Source: WVYX01 sp039586815
Lineage (GTDB): Bacteria > Gemmatimonadota > Gemmatimonadetes > Gemmatimonadales > GWC2-71-9
Direction of reading: 5' to 3'
Length of the DNA stretch: 64,000 nt
Assembly (NCBI GenBank): GCA_039586815.1
Contig: JBDHJR010000022.1
Coordinates: forward strand, 19,025 to 83,024
The translations under genes were made by a program, and so were the position numbers. Shown here piece by piece: positions 32,047 to 44,515 of this stretch; position 1 is the stretch's first letter, and the number at the start of each line of letters is the position of its first letter. The notes below the pieces were generated by a model, which saw only the letters and a program-made list of their open reading frames with translations, was not told where the DNA came from and made no database searches.

Positions 32047-33063
32047 ATGCGTCTCAGCACCGCGCTGCTGGCCGATACCCCGGTACGGCTCGCCGAGTTG
32101 AGCTTTCCGTGCACCGACGTGCTGCTGCACCGCACGCGGCTCGCTTTCATTCACCTGGACAAGCTGCTGCACTACGCCAAGGCCGATCGGGACGGCATGG
32201 TAGACGGCTACATCGCGGTGTACCTGCCCGACGAGGTAACCGTGATGCTGCTGCGCCGCGGCACTCTGGCCACCGTGATCGCCTACACTTCCACGGGTCG
32301 CGGCATTCGCGCCATCCCCGCCGCGCTGGACCACTTCAAGAAGGAGGCGGAGCGCGGGGAGATCATCTACTGTGCCGCGCCCTACGAGCAGCTCGCGTGG
32401 ATGCACAACAGCTGTTCGGCACAGCCGGAGGCGCGCGCGGTGGACCCGCACGATGCACAGGCGCTGTTCACGTCGCTCATGGAGGAGGGATTCAGCGGCG
32501 TGCTCGAGCTGATCGTGGGCGGATGCGTGAACTACCTCTGCTTCGAGCAGGGGGTGTTCCGCAACGGACACTTCCACGGCGACCACGAGGGCGCCACTGT
32601 GCAGCAGTACGTGGAGCGCCTATTCACCGACGCCACCGCCGCTGAGGAAACGCAGATAGCGGCGCTCACCTTCCCCGCGGCGGAAGCGCTCCCCGAGCAG
32701 GCGGAACCGCGTGTGTTCCAGGTCTACCGCGAGCTGTTCTGGGCGATAGCCGAGGCCGCCGAGCAGCAGGTGCCGGGCGAGGCCCGCAAGCGAGTGGAGC
32801 GGCTGCGCGATCTCCAGGCCAACGTGCACAAGCCGCTCGCGGCCATCGGCACGCCGCTGGAGGCCACGCCCGACTATCCGGTCGCGACCCCCGAAGAGCT
32901 CATGTATGCGCTGTCCGACTGGGTGCATCAGCTGTTGGAGGAGCTGGAGGTGATTGCCCCGGGCATCGCGCCCGAGGTGCTCAAGAGCGGGACCAAGGAC
33001 CAACGCTACATGCTGCAGACGGCCGGCTTCTACGACCGCCTGCCGTGGGCCGTGCGCTGGTGA
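32047..33063 (+). CDS. Unknown 338-residue protein heading a nine-gene run
   Basis: A cytosolic protein with two related-looking halves. The first (about 10-125) has LDKLLHYAKADRDGMVDGYIAVYLPDEVTVMLLRRGTLA. The second (about 135-215) has LFTSLMEEGFSGVLELIVGGCVNYLCFEQGVFRNGHF, which resembles DUF4388-type modules that read out a small effector signal (resemblance only). The C-terminus is helical, ending with LHQLLEELEVIAPGIAPEVL-like and FYDRLPWAVRW. Its stop overlaps the rsmI start (GTGA). Function unknown. Confidence 0.85.
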   Translation: MRLSTALLADTPVRLAELSFPCTDVLLHRTRLAFIHLDKLLHYAKADRDGMVDGYIAVYLPDEVTVMLLRRGTLATVIAYTSTGRGIRAIPAALDHFKKEAERGEIIYCAAPYEQLAWMHNSCSAQPEARAVDPHDAQALFTSLMEEGFSGVLELIVGGCVNYLCFEQGVFRNGHFHGDHEGATVQQYVERLFTDATAAEETQIAALTFPAAEALPEQAEPRVFQVYRELFWAIAEAAEQQVPGEARKRVERLRDLQANVHKPLAAIGTPLEATPDYPVATPEELMYALSDWVHQLLEELEVIAPGIAPEVLKSGTKDQRYMLQTAGFYDRLPWAVRW

Positions 33064-33890
33064 GCGCCGGGACCCTCTACGTCGTCGCCACCCCGCTAGG
33101 CAATCTGGGAGATCTCTCCGAGCGCGCCGCCTCGGTGTTGCGCAGCGCAAGTGTGGTCGCCGCGGAGGACACGCGGCGTGCGCGCGTGCTGCTCCAACGG
33201 GCGGAGGCCAAGCCCCGAGTGGTGAGTTACCACGCCCATTCGCCGGCGAGTCGTACCGAGATGCTGCTGGGCAGCCTGGCCGACGGTGCCACAGTGGCGC
33301 TGCTTGCCGATGCGGGAACTCCCACTGTTAGCGATCCGGGAGCGGCCCTGGTCCAGCGAGCGCACGAGGCCGGGGTGCCCGTCGTGGCGGTCCCCGGACC
33401 GTCCGCGGTGGCCGCGGCGCTGAGCATATCCGGGCTGCCCGCCGACCGGTACACCTTTCTCGGCTTCGTGCCTCGCAAGGGAAAGGAACGTCGCGCGCTG
33501 CTGCAGCACGTTGCGGGGTCCGCGTGGACCTGCGTGCTGTTCGAGGCGCCCGGACGGCTGGTGGGCTTGCTGCACGACCTGGCCCGGGCGTGTGGCCCGG
33601 ACCGGCGCGCGGCCGTGGCGCGCGAGCTCACCAAGGTGCACGAGGAGCTCAAGTCCGGGACCCTGGGTGACCTCGAGGTTTACTACGAGGAGTCGGCGCC
33701 CCGGGGTGAGGTGACGTTGTTGGTGGCAGGCACTCCGGCGGTGACGTCCGCGCCGGATGAGAGCACAGTGCGCGCCCGTGCCAAGGAGTTGCTCGCCGAG
33801 GGTGTGACTCGCCGCGATACGGCGGCCCGCTTGGCGGCGGAGCTCGCAGTGTCCCGCAGAGAGGCTTATCGCATCGTGACGGAGTTGTGA
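33060..33890 (+). CDS. rsmI: 16S rRNA (cytidine1402-2'-O)-methyltransferase
   Basis: A 276-residue tetrapyrrole-methylase-fold RsmI, which 2'-O-methylates C1402 in the ribosomal decoding centre. The motifs LYVVATPLGNLGDLS, EDTRRARVLL, LLADAGTPTVSDPGA, PGPSAVAAALSISGLP and FLGFVPRKG are intact. A C-terminal helix-turn-helix-like tail (TRRDTAARLAAELAVSRREAY) is typical. GTG 33060 was chosen because it overlaps the preceding stop as GTGA. Confidence 0.97.
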   Translation: MSAGTLYVVATPLGNLGDLSERAASVLRSASVVAAEDTRRARVLLQRAEAKPRVVSYHAHSPASRTEMLLGSLADGATVALLADAGTPTVSDPGAALVQRAHEAGVPVVAVPGPSAVAAALSISGLPADRYTFLGFVPRKGKERRALLQHVAGSAWTCVLFEAPGRLVGLLHDLARACGPDRRAAVARELTKVHEELKSGTLGDLEVYYEESAPRGEVTLLVAGTPAVTSAPDESTVRARAKELLAEGVTRRDTAARLAAELAVSRREAYRIVTEL

Positions 33891-34552
33891 GTCGCCTGCT
33901 TCCCACCGTTGCTGCGCTCGGGTTGGCGTGGCTCGGCGCTCCGCAGGCGCCCACGACCCTCAGCATCGCGCGGCTGCACTACGACGGTGGCGGTGACTGG
34001 TACGCCAACCCCTCCAGCATCCCCAACCTGATCACGGCGATCAATGAGCGCACGGCGCTGGCCGTGGCCGAGCGCGAGCGAGTGGTGCGGCTCACCGACC
34101 CCGAGCTGTGGGAGGTGCCGTACCTCTACATGACGGGGCACGGCAACGTGCGATTCTCACCCGACGAGGTTCGCCTGCTGCGGCGCTACCTCGAGAACGG
34201 CGGCTTCCTCCATGCCGACGACAACTACGGGATGGATGAGTCGTTCCGGCGCGAGATCGCGCGGGTGTTTCCCGACCGGCCGCTGGTTGAGGTGCCGCTC
34301 GACCATCCGGTGTACCACGTGGTATACGATCTGTTGCAGGGACTCCCCAAGATCCACGAGCACGACGGGCAGCCGGCGCAAGGGTTCGGGATCTTCGTCT
34401 CGGGGCGCCTCGCCGTGTTCTACTCCTACCAGTCGGACGTGGGTGATGGCTGGGAGGATCCCGACGTGCACGGCGATCCCGACGAACTGCGGGAGGCGGC
34501 GCTCAGAATGGGAGTGAACCTCTTCGCCTACGCGGTGACCGCTACGCCGTGA
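33887..34552 (+). CDS. DUF4159 domain protein, secreted
   Basis: 221 residues. A short signal-like N-terminus is followed by a DUF4159 domain: RLHYDGGGDWYANPSSIPNL, YMTGHGNVRFSPDE, LRRYLENGGFLHADDNYGMD and HPVYH. The fold resembles class I glutamine-amidotransferase-like flavodoxin folds and is usually found with MoxR/VWA/DUF58 gene sets. No MoxR or DUF58 gene is in this window. GTG 33887 overlaps the rsmI stop (GTGA), and its own stop overlaps the next GTG in the same way. Confidence 0.9.
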   Translation: MSRLLPTVAALGLAWLGAPQAPTTLSIARLHYDGGGDWYANPSSIPNLITAINERTALAVAERERVVRLTDPELWEVPYLYMTGHGNVRFSPDEVRLLRRYLENGGFLHADDNYGMDESFRREIARVFPDRPLVEVPLDHPVYHVVYDLLQGLPKIHEHDGQPAQGFGIFVSGRLAVFYSYQSDVGDGWEDPDVHGDPDELREAALRMGVNLFAYAVTATP

Positions 34553-37500
34553 CCGAGACCAGGAGATGGCTCGAGGTCCAGCGGCGCGCGCTGCTACGGG
34601 TGAGCGCTGCCGCAAGCGTGCTGCTCACCGTGGGCGCGGTGCTCGGCGCACTGGCCATCGGTGTTGTGCTTGGCCGGCTCGGTTTGTACCGCGGCGTGCC
34701 GCCGGCCGCGCTCGCGGCGTGGCTCGCCGCTGTGGGATTGGTCGTTTGGGGCGTCGCCCGCTGGCGGCGCCGTCGCCGCGAGCTCGCCCTCATGGCGCTG
34801 GCGGAGACGCTGGAGCACGCCGGTAGCAGGCGACGCGGCTCCGTCGCCGGGCTGGCTGCATGGGAAGAAGCGTCCGGCAGCGCGGCGCTGGCCTCGTTGG
34901 CGGACAGTCGGGTCGCGGCCTGGCTTCGAGTGGACGGCGAGGCGGCTCTCGGCGGAGTTCGGCAGCGAGCGGGCAGGTCGTTGCGCTCCGGGGCAACTAT
35001 CTGCGCCGCGGCGCTGCTGCTGTTCGTCGGTGCCGGGCCCGGTGCGAGGGATGTCGCGCCGCTGTGGAGCCCGCTCGCCGTGCTGGCCCCCGCCAGAGGG
35101 CCGGTGTGGCTCGCGGTGGATCGCTCCACGGTGCGCCGCGGCGAGCACGTAACGGTGTCGGTCTCGGCCGCAGGGCGCCGCAGTGCCGAGTTGCTGGTAC
35201 GCGCCCCCGGCGAGGCGTGGCAGCGCCGCCCCATCGCGCTCGACAGTGCGGGGGAGGCGGAAGTGGTGCTGGGGCCGCTGGAGAGCGACCGCTACCTCCA
35301 GGCGGCGAGCGGTGCCGTTTTCTCCGAGGTGGTGCAAGTGCGCGTGGCGCTCCCCGCTCTGCTCGCCGAGCTGCAGTTGCTGGCACGCTACCCCGCCTAC
35401 CTGGAGCGCGCCGACGAACCGTTGGTTGCCGGAGGCGAGCCCATACTCCTCCCGGTGGGCACGGCCGTCCTCACCCGAGGGCGCGCCACTATCCCGCTCG
35501 GGCGTGCGCAGTGGGAGGGTCCGGGCGCGAGCGTCCGACTCACCGTCGAGGACGAGGCGTTTCAGGGCGCGCTGAGCGTGAGCGCCACGGGCGAGTGGCG
35601 GCTTCGCGCGGTGCCGCTCTCCGGTGGCGCGATGGATGAGGCGGCGCCACTGCTCTCGATCGTGGCCCTCCCCGATAGCGCCCCGCTGGTCGCCGTGCCG
35701 ATCCCGGGACGCGACACGACCATCTCGGCGTCGCTGCGCCAGGCGTTGTTGATCGACGCGCACGACGACTACGGGCTCACCCTCGTGGAGCTGGTGAGCT
35801 GGCGCGTGAGCCGGCTGGGGGTGCGCGGCGATCCGCTGACCGAAGTGGTGCCGCTTCCCGGCGGCGGAGCCGAGCGCGCCGTGTTGCACTGGGCCCTCGA
35901 TCTCAACGGCCGCGGCATGCTTCCCGGTGACACCGCGTTCTTCCTGGTGCGTGCACATGACAACCGCCCCGCTCCGCAGGCGGGCGAGAGCGAGGTATAT
36001 GCTCTGCGCCTGCCCGCCATGGCGGAGCTGCGCGCGGCCATGCGCGAGGCGTCACGCGGCATGACGGCCGAGGCGGACTCGCTGGCTGCCGCGCAGCGGG
36101 AGTTGGCCCGCAGCCTCGAGGACCTCGCGGCCGAGCGCGAACGGGGCATGACCGGCGATCCTGCCGAGCAGCCGCTGCCGTACAACTCGGTGGAGCGGGC
36201 GCGAGAGCTGCTGGCGGGACAGGAGGAGATGTTGCAGCGCGCCGAGCGGTTGAGCGAGGAGTTGCGGCAGCTGTCGGACGCCGCGTGGACGGCGGGGCTC
36301 ACCGATCCCGAGTTCCACCGCCAGCTGCGCGAGCTGCAGGATCTCATGGACCGGGCGTTGAGTGAGGAGTTGGCCGACCGGCTCGCCGAGCTGCGCACCG
36401 CCCTGGACAGGCTCGATGCCGACGCTGCCCGCGACGCGCTGCGTGAGCTGGCACAGCAGGCGGAGCGGCTACGTGACGAGCTGGAGCGGGGACGCGAGCT
36501 GTTCGAGCGCGCCGCGCTCGAGGGTGACATGAGCTCGCTCGCCGAGGACGCGGAGGAGCTCGCGGCGCAGCAGCGCGAGTGGAATCGCCAAACGGAGGAC
36601 GGGGTGGACAGCGCCGCAGCTGCGCAGGAGGAGGCTCTCGGCGACGTGGCCGAGACGTTGGCCGAGCAGCTGGAGCAGCTCCGGGCGCTGCTCGACTCGC
36701 TGGGGGCCTCGCCCGGTGAGGTCGGCAGCACACCCGAGGAGGCCGCCCGCGCGGCGGCCGAGATGCGCCAGGCGGCCGCGCAGGCCCGACGCCGCGACGC
36801 CGAGCGCGCGCGCAGCTCGGGGGAGGCGGCCAGCGAGCAGCTCGATCCGCTGGCAGAGCAGTTGCGCGCGCGGCGGGACGAGCTGCGCGAGGAGTGGCGC
36901 CAGGAGGTCATCGCCGAGCTGGACCGCACGATGGTGGAGACCGCGACGCTTGCGAGGCGGCAGGAGGAGATCGTGCAGCGCATGCAGCGCGGCGAGTCCG
37001 GTCCGGACGTGCGAGGAGCGCAGGCGGCCGTGCGCGAAGGCGTGGACCGCTTGATGGACCAGCTGCAGTCGGCAGCCGGCAAGAACGCGCTGGTGTCGCC
37101 GCGTCTCGGCGCGGCGCTGGGCCGGGCGCGGCTCGGGATGAGCGAGTCGCTGGATCAGCTGCAGCGCCCCACGCCCAACGCGGGTGCCGCGTCTGTACGA
37201 GCGGGCGAGGCGCTCGACGCGCTGAACGCGATGATCTACGCCATGCTGCAAAGCCGCGGCGAGGTAGCGGGAGCGCAGTCGGGCTCGGGCATGCAGGAGG
37301 CCATGGAGCGCATGGCGCAACTCGCCGAGCAGCAGGGTGAGCTGGGGGGCGAGACCGGGAATCTGCTGTCGGCCGCGCCGGACGGAGCCGACCTGCTGGC
37401 GCAGCAACTGCGTGCCCTGGCCGAGCGGCAGCGCGCCCTCGCCACCGAGTTGGAGCGCCTGAACGCGGAGGGCGACGTCAGCGGCGCGGACGAGTTTGCA

Positions 37501-37815
37501 CGCGAAGCGGAGGACATTGCAGGTGATCTCGAGCGCGGCCGACTCGACCGAGAAACGGTGGAGCGGCAGGAGCGGTTGTTCCGTCGCCTGCTGGATGCGG
37601 GCCGCACGCTCGAGAGCGACGAGCAGGACGAGCGGCGCGAGCGCACCAGCGAGGCGGCCGACCCGGCCAACGTGCGGCTGCCGGACACCGGCGACGTGCC
37701 GACCGGCCAGGCGCGCTATCGCTATCCCGCCTGGGAAGAGCTGCGCGCGCTGTCACCCGAGGAGCGCCGCTTGATCCTCGACTACTTCCGGCGGTTGAAT
37801 GCCAAGCGGCCTTAG
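34549..37815 (+). CDS. DUF4175-like membrane and coiled-coil protein
   Basis: 1088 residues. Two transmembrane helices near the N-terminus (about 18-45 and 55-72) and a third near 145-160 are followed by beta-rich segments (about 190-480, with HDDYGLTLVELVSW). A very long Glu/Arg/Ala/Leu coiled coil runs from about 490 to 980, and the C-terminus contains YRYPAWEELRALSPEERRLILDYFRRL. This fits the DUF4175 family found beside DUF4159. Probably a membrane-anchored periplasmic scaffold. GTG 34549 overlaps the DUF4159 stop, and the 3' end overlaps the TPR gene by 17 bases. Confidence 0.85.
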   Translation: MTETRRWLEVQRRALLRVSAAASVLLTVGAVLGALAIGVVLGRLGLYRGVPPAALAAWLAAVGLVVWGVARWRRRRRELALMALAETLEHAGSRRRGSVAGLAAWEEASGSAALASLADSRVAAWLRVDGEAALGGVRQRAGRSLRSGATICAAALLLFVGAGPGARDVAPLWSPLAVLAPARGPVWLAVDRSTVRRGEHVTVSVSAAGRRSAELLVRAPGEAWQRRPIALDSAGEAEVVLGPLESDRYLQAASGAVFSEVVQVRVALPALLAELQLLARYPAYLERADEPLVAGGEPILLPVGTAVLTRGRATIPLGRAQWEGPGASVRLTVEDEAFQGALSVSATGEWRLRAVPLSGGAMDEAAPLLSIVALPDSAPLVAVPIPGRDTTISASLRQALLIDAHDDYGLTLVELVSWRVSRLGVRGDPLTEVVPLPGGGAERAVLHWALDLNGRGMLPGDTAFFLVRAHDNRPAPQAGESEVYALRLPAMAELRAAMREASRGMTAEADSLAAAQRELARSLEDLAAERERGMTGDPAEQPLPYNSVERARELLAGQEEMLQRAERLSEELRQLSDAAWTAGLTDPEFHRQLRELQDLMDRALSEELADRLAELRTALDRLDADAARDALRELAQQAERLRDELERGRELFERAALEGDMSSLAEDAEELAAQQREWNRQTEDGVDSAAAAQEEALGDVAETLAEQLEQLRALLDSLGASPGEVGSTPEEAARAAAEMRQAAAQARRRDAERARSSGEAASEQLDPLAEQLRARRDELREEWRQEVIAELDRTMVETATLARRQEEIVQRMQRGESGPDVRGAQAAVREGVDRLMDQLQSAAGKNALVSPRLGAALGRARLGMSESLDQLQRPTPNAGAASVRAGEALDALNAMIYAMLQSRGEVAGAQSGSGMQEAMERMAQLAEQQGELGGETGNLLSAAPDGADLLAQQLRALAERQRALATELERLNAEGDVSGADEFAREAEDIAGDLERGRLDRETVERQERLFRRLLDAGRTLESDEQDERRERTSEAADPANVRLPDTGDVPTGQARYRYPAWEELRALSPEERRLILDYFRRLNAKRP

Positions 37816-39541
37816 GGCGCCGACCCTGGCGGCGTTGCTGACGGCGCTCGTGGTTCTGCCGGCACTGTCCCAGGAGCGGGCCTCCACCGTTCAGGCGGCC
37901 CTGCGCAACGAGCGGCAGGGAAGGCTGGGCGAGGCTGCCGATCTCTACTCGCTCGCGCTCGATCGATCACCCGACGACGTGACGGCCCTGCTGGGGCTGG
38001 AGCGTGTGCTGCGCCGGCTGGGACGGGTCGGTGCGGTGCTCCCGTACGCGGCGCGTGCGGTGGAGGCGCAGCCCGGCAACGAGATGATTCGCGAGTTGGA
38101 GTTTCGCGCCACCACGGCGCTGGGGCAGCGCGACAGCGTCGCGGCGGTCGCATCGCGCTGGATGGCGGCGCTGCCCGCGAGCCCCAGACCGTATCGCGAG
38201 TGGGCCTTCTGGCTGGCGCAACGCGGAGACCTGACGGAGGCGCGCCGCGTCCTGGCCGAGGGGCAGACCCGCCTGGGTGAGCGGTATCTCGCGGCCGACA
38301 TGGGGCGGCTCCTAGTGTCGGCCGGTGAGTGGTCCGCGGCGGCGCGGCAGTGGCGCCTGGCCGTGTCCGCCAACTCCGCGCTGGTGACCGCGGCGGGCTT
38401 GAGCCTCGAGCGAGCTCCCCTGTTGGAGCAGGGACCCGTGCTGCGCGTGCTGCAGGAGGGTGACGCGCCGGCGCAGTGGCTCATGGCTGACCTGCTGGTG
38501 CGGTGGGGACGCCCCGAGGAGGGCTGGACGGTGCTGGACGCCACGCTCCCCGACGACGCGGCGGTGGCGGCGGCCATGCTGCGGCGCTTCGCCGACGGCG
38601 CGGGTCAGAGGCGATCGGCCGAGGGGCTGCGCGCCAAAGGGTACGCGCTGGAGCGACTGGCGGAGTACCGTGTCGGGTCCGAGGCCGACAGGGTGCGCCT
38701 CGAGGCGGCTCACTCCTTTGCCGACGCGGGTGAGCTGGCCGCGGCGCGGCGCATGCTCGACAGGATCGGCATAGATGCCGGCCCCGAGTCGGCCGAAGGC
38801 GCGGCGGCGATGGCGGCCCTGGTGCGGGTGCTGGCCGAGTCGGGGCAGCTGGACGAGGCCGAGGAGCGCTACCGTGACTGGGAGCCGCGACTGCTGGGCG
38901 ACGACGCGGCGGAGATTCGCCTGGTGATCGCCTGGGCCAGGGTGACGCGTGGGGAGCTGGACCAGGCCGAGCGGCTCCTCGCGGGGGATTCCACGGTTGC
39001 CGCGCTGGCGGTGAGCGGCTGGGTGGCGCTCTACCGCGGTGAGCTGGCGGACGCGCGGGCGCGGTTTCGCGCTGCCGGACCCTATGCCCGGACGCGGGAG
39101 GAGATCACGCGCCGCTCCGCCGCACTGGTCCTGCTCGAGCGGGTGAGCGCCGACCGCCTGCCTACGCTGGGAAGAGCGCTGCTCGACGCGTCGCGGGGCG
39201 ACACCAGCGCCGCAGTGCGCGGCCTCGAGGGTGCGGCGCAGTCCCTGTCACCGGGCGGTGGACGGGCGGACGTGCTGGGGTACGCCGGGGTGCTGGCGGC
39301 CAGCGCGGCACAGTACGAGGAGGCGGAGTCTCTACTGCTCGCGGCGCTCGCGGCCGATCCCGACGGGCCGGCGGCGCCTGCCGCGGAGTTCGCTCTTGCC
39401 GAGGTGTACTGGGACACGGGACGTCCCGAGGAAGCCGCGCAGCAGTTGGAGCATCTCATACTCGGCTATCCCGAGAGCGCTGTGGTGCCGCAGGCGCGGC
39501 GGCTGCTGGAACAGGTGCGCGGACAGGTGCCGCGGTCGTGA
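37799..39541 (+). CDS. Secreted TPR-repeat protein
   Basis: 580 residues. A signal peptide (cleavage likely near ALS|QE) is followed by tandem tetratricopeptide-like helices throughout, for example RNERQGRLGEAADLYSLAL, AFWLAQRGDLTEARRVLAEG and the last unit EVYWDTGRPEEAAQQLEHLI. Likely a periplasmic protein-protein interaction scaffold working with the DUF4159 and DUF4175-like proteins. ATG 37799 lies inside the end of the upstream gene (17-base overlap); its stop overlaps the next GTG (GTGA). Confidence 0.88.
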   Translation: MPSGLRAPTLAALLTALVVLPALSQERASTVQAALRNERQGRLGEAADLYSLALDRSPDDVTALLGLERVLRRLGRVGAVLPYAARAVEAQPGNEMIRELEFRATTALGQRDSVAAVASRWMAALPASPRPYREWAFWLAQRGDLTEARRVLAEGQTRLGERYLAADMGRLLVSAGEWSAAARQWRLAVSANSALVTAAGLSLERAPLLEQGPVLRVLQEGDAPAQWLMADLLVRWGRPEEGWTVLDATLPDDAAVAAAMLRRFADGAGQRRSAEGLRAKGYALERLAEYRVGSEADRVRLEAAHSFADAGELAAARRMLDRIGIDAGPESAEGAAAMAALVRVLAESGQLDEAEERYRDWEPRLLGDDAAEIRLVIAWARVTRGELDQAERLLAGDSTVAALAVSGWVALYRGELADARARFRAAGPYARTREEITRRSAALVLLERVSADRLPTLGRALLDASRGDTSAAVRGLEGAAQSLSPGGGRADVLGYAGVLAASAAQYEEAESLLLAALAADPDGPAAPAAEFALAEVYWDTGRPEEAAQQLEHLILGYPESAVVPQARRLLEQVRGQVPRS

Positions 39542-40820
39542 GACGGCGCGACTTCGTCACGGCGCTTAGTGGCTTGTTGCTGCCGCGCGCGCTCGGCGCG
39601 GTGCCGTACCGCGGCGCCGCGGCCGGGCGGCTGCTGATTCCCATGGACGACCGCCAGACCAACCATCTCAAAGCGTATGGGGTCACCTATCGGTCACTGG
39701 AGCGCGGCAGCAGCGCCGAGTGGCTGCTCAACTACCGCGGTGGGAGCTTCCTGCTGGACGACGAGTCGGGCACGCGGCGCGAGGCGGCGCTCGACGGAGT
39801 GTTGATCGAACCCGTGAGTGATGCGCAGGTAGTGGACGTGCGCGGCGCGATATCGGCCGGCAACATGGATGCAGTGCCGCTCGAGAAAGCGCCCAAGGTG
39901 GCGGTGTACGCTCCCCCCGACGCGGCGCCTTGGGACGACGCCGTGACGATGGTGCTGGAGTACGCCGGCATATCGTACGACCGGGTGTGGGATACCGAGG
40001 TGGCCGCGGGCAGGCTGGCGGACTACGAGTGGCTGCACCTGCACCATGAGGACTTCACCGGACAGTACTCCAAGTTCTTCCTAACCTACAGCGGCACGCA
40101 GTGGCTGAGCCGGATGGTGCAGCGCAACGCGCAGCTGGCCCGCACCCTCGGGTACGCCACGGTGGCCGAGCTCAAGAAGGCGGTCGCGGAGACGATTCGG
40201 CGCTACGTGAACGGCGGCGGTTTCCTGTTTGCGATGTGCACCGCCACCGAGACGCTGGAGATCGCGTTGGCGGCCCGCGGCGTGGACGTGGCTGCGCAGT
40301 ACAGCGACGGCACTCCCATGGATCCCGCGGCGTCGGAGCGGCTCGAGTGGCAGCGGAGCTTCGCGTTCCAGGGAGCGCGGTTGGAGCTGTCGCCGGCGGT
40401 GGCCTCCTTCTCGGACATCGATGGTCATCAGGTCAACAACCCGGCGCGGCGCCAACCGCTCGGTGCGTTCACGCTGTTCAACTTCAGCGCCAAGATCGAT
40501 CCCGTACCGACCATGCTGGTGCAGTGCCACCGCGACGTGGTCCCCGACTTCTACGGGCTCACCACCTCGTTCTCCCGCGAGCGCCTCAAGCCCGGAGTCA
40601 CCGTACTGGCGGACGAGCAGGGCGCCCCCTGGGTGAAGTACATTCATGGGGAGTACGGCAGTGGGACCTGGACTTTCCTCGGCGGGCACGACCCCGAGGA
40701 TCCGCAGCACCAGATCGGTGATCCGCCGACCGATCTGTCGCTCCATCCCAACTCGCCGGGGTATCGTCTGATCCTCAACAACGTTCTCTTCCCGGCGGCG
40801 AAGAAGCGCGAGCTCAAGAC

Positions 40821-40824
<4 letters not shown>
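39538..40824 (+). CDS. Tat-exported protein of the misnamed 'asparagine synthetase B' family
   Basis: 428 residues. MRRRDFVTALSGLLLPRA is a twin-arginine signal (RRRDFV followed by a hydrophobic stretch). The conserved core LLIPMDDRQTNHLKAYG, LLNYRGGSFLL, MDAVPLEKAPKVAVYAP, PWDDAVTMVLEYA, WLHLHHEDFTGQY, GGGFLFAMCTATET and PNSPGYRLILNNVLFPAAKK matches a Bacteroidota/Gemmatimonadota family often labelled asparagine synthetase B. Nothing in it looks like an asparagine synthetase: no N-terminal catalytic Cys and no ATP-pyrophosphatase loop. The fold suggests a ThuA/glutamine-amidotransferase-like domain. True function unknown; the export and the DUF4159 context imply a periplasmic role. Confidence 0.85.
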
Positions 40825-43330
<2,506 letters not shown>

Positions 43331-43334
<4 letters not shown>

Positions 43335-44515
43335 CGCGCTGGAGCCAGCGGCTGGAGCGGCTGCCCAGCTACGCGATCCACGAGCTCGCGGTCATCAAGC
43401 GCAGGCTGCTCGCCGAAGGTGCGGACGTGATCGATCTCGGCGCCGGCGACGCCGACTTCCCGCCGCCGGCCGAGGCGGTCGAGGCGTTGCGCACGGCGCT
43501 GGGCGATCCCGCAATGAGCCGCTACCCGTTTCAGATTGGCCTTGCGGAGTTCCGCCAGGCGGCGGCGCGTTACATCGAGCGGCGCTTCGGCGTGGCGTTC
43601 GACCCGGCCAAGGAGCTCATCCCCCTGCTCGGCTCCAAGGAGGGACTGGCACACCTGGGACTCGCCGTGCTCGATCCCGGTGACGTGTGCGTCGTGCCCG
43701 ACCCCGGATATCCCGCATACATCGGGGGAGCGCTGCTGGCCGACGCCGAGCCCGAGCTGGTACCGCTGGTACGCGACAAGGGGTTTCTGCTGGAGCTGGA
43801 TGAGCTACCGACCGAGCGGCTGGACCGGACGGGTCTCGTCTACCTCAACTACCCCAACAATCCCACGGCTGCCGTGGCGCCGCTCGACTATCTCGCCCGC
43901 ACCGTGGATGTGTGCCGCAGGCACGACATAGTGCTCGCCTACGACAACCCCTACTGCGAGATCACGTACGACGGATACCGCGCGCCGAGCATCTTCGAGG
44001 TGGAGGGCGCGCGCGACGTGGCCGTCGAGTTCCACTCGCTGTCCAAGACGTTTTCGATGACCGGTTGGCGCATCGCGTGGGCTGTCGGCAACGCCGAGCT
44101 GATCGGGGCGCTCAACAAGGCGAAGACGTACGTGGACTCGGGGGTGTTCCTCGCGGTGCAACAGGCGGGCGCCGCTGTGCTCGACAAGGTGGATTCGCTG
44201 GCCCCGCCGCTGGTGGCGCGGTTCGCCGAGCGGCGCGACGCTGCGGTGCGCACGCTCGGCGAGATCGGGCTGGCGGTCGAGCCGCCGCAAGCCACGATGT
44301 ACCTGTGGGTGCCGCTGCCGCGGGGCGTGCCGACCGGGCAGTTCGCCCGGGACGCGCTGGAGCGCGAGGGGGTCATGCTGATGCCGGGCACAGCTTTCGG
44401 ATCGGGCGGCGAGGGCTACTTCCGCATCGCGCTCACGGTGGAGAGCGACCGCTTGACCGAGGCGATCCATCGTGTGGCTCGCACGCTCGAGCGAATGGAA
44501 GCGGTGCGTGACTGA
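43331..44515 (+). CDS. Class I aminotransferase, probable LL-diaminopimelate aminotransferase
   Basis: A 394-residue fold-type I PLP enzyme. The PLP Lys is in HSLSKTFSMTGWRIAW, the cofactor Asn/Pro region in NYPNNPTAAV, the Asp/Tyr segment in LAYDNPYCEI, and the C-terminal Arg in GYFRIALTV. The pattern VIDLGAGDADFPPP, YPFQIGLAEFRQA and LIPLLGSKEGLAHL is closest to the LL-diaminopimelate/succinyl-DAP aminotransferase group of lysine and peptidoglycan synthesis. Substrate remains inference. GTG 43331 overlaps the helicase stop (GTGA). Confidence 0.88.
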
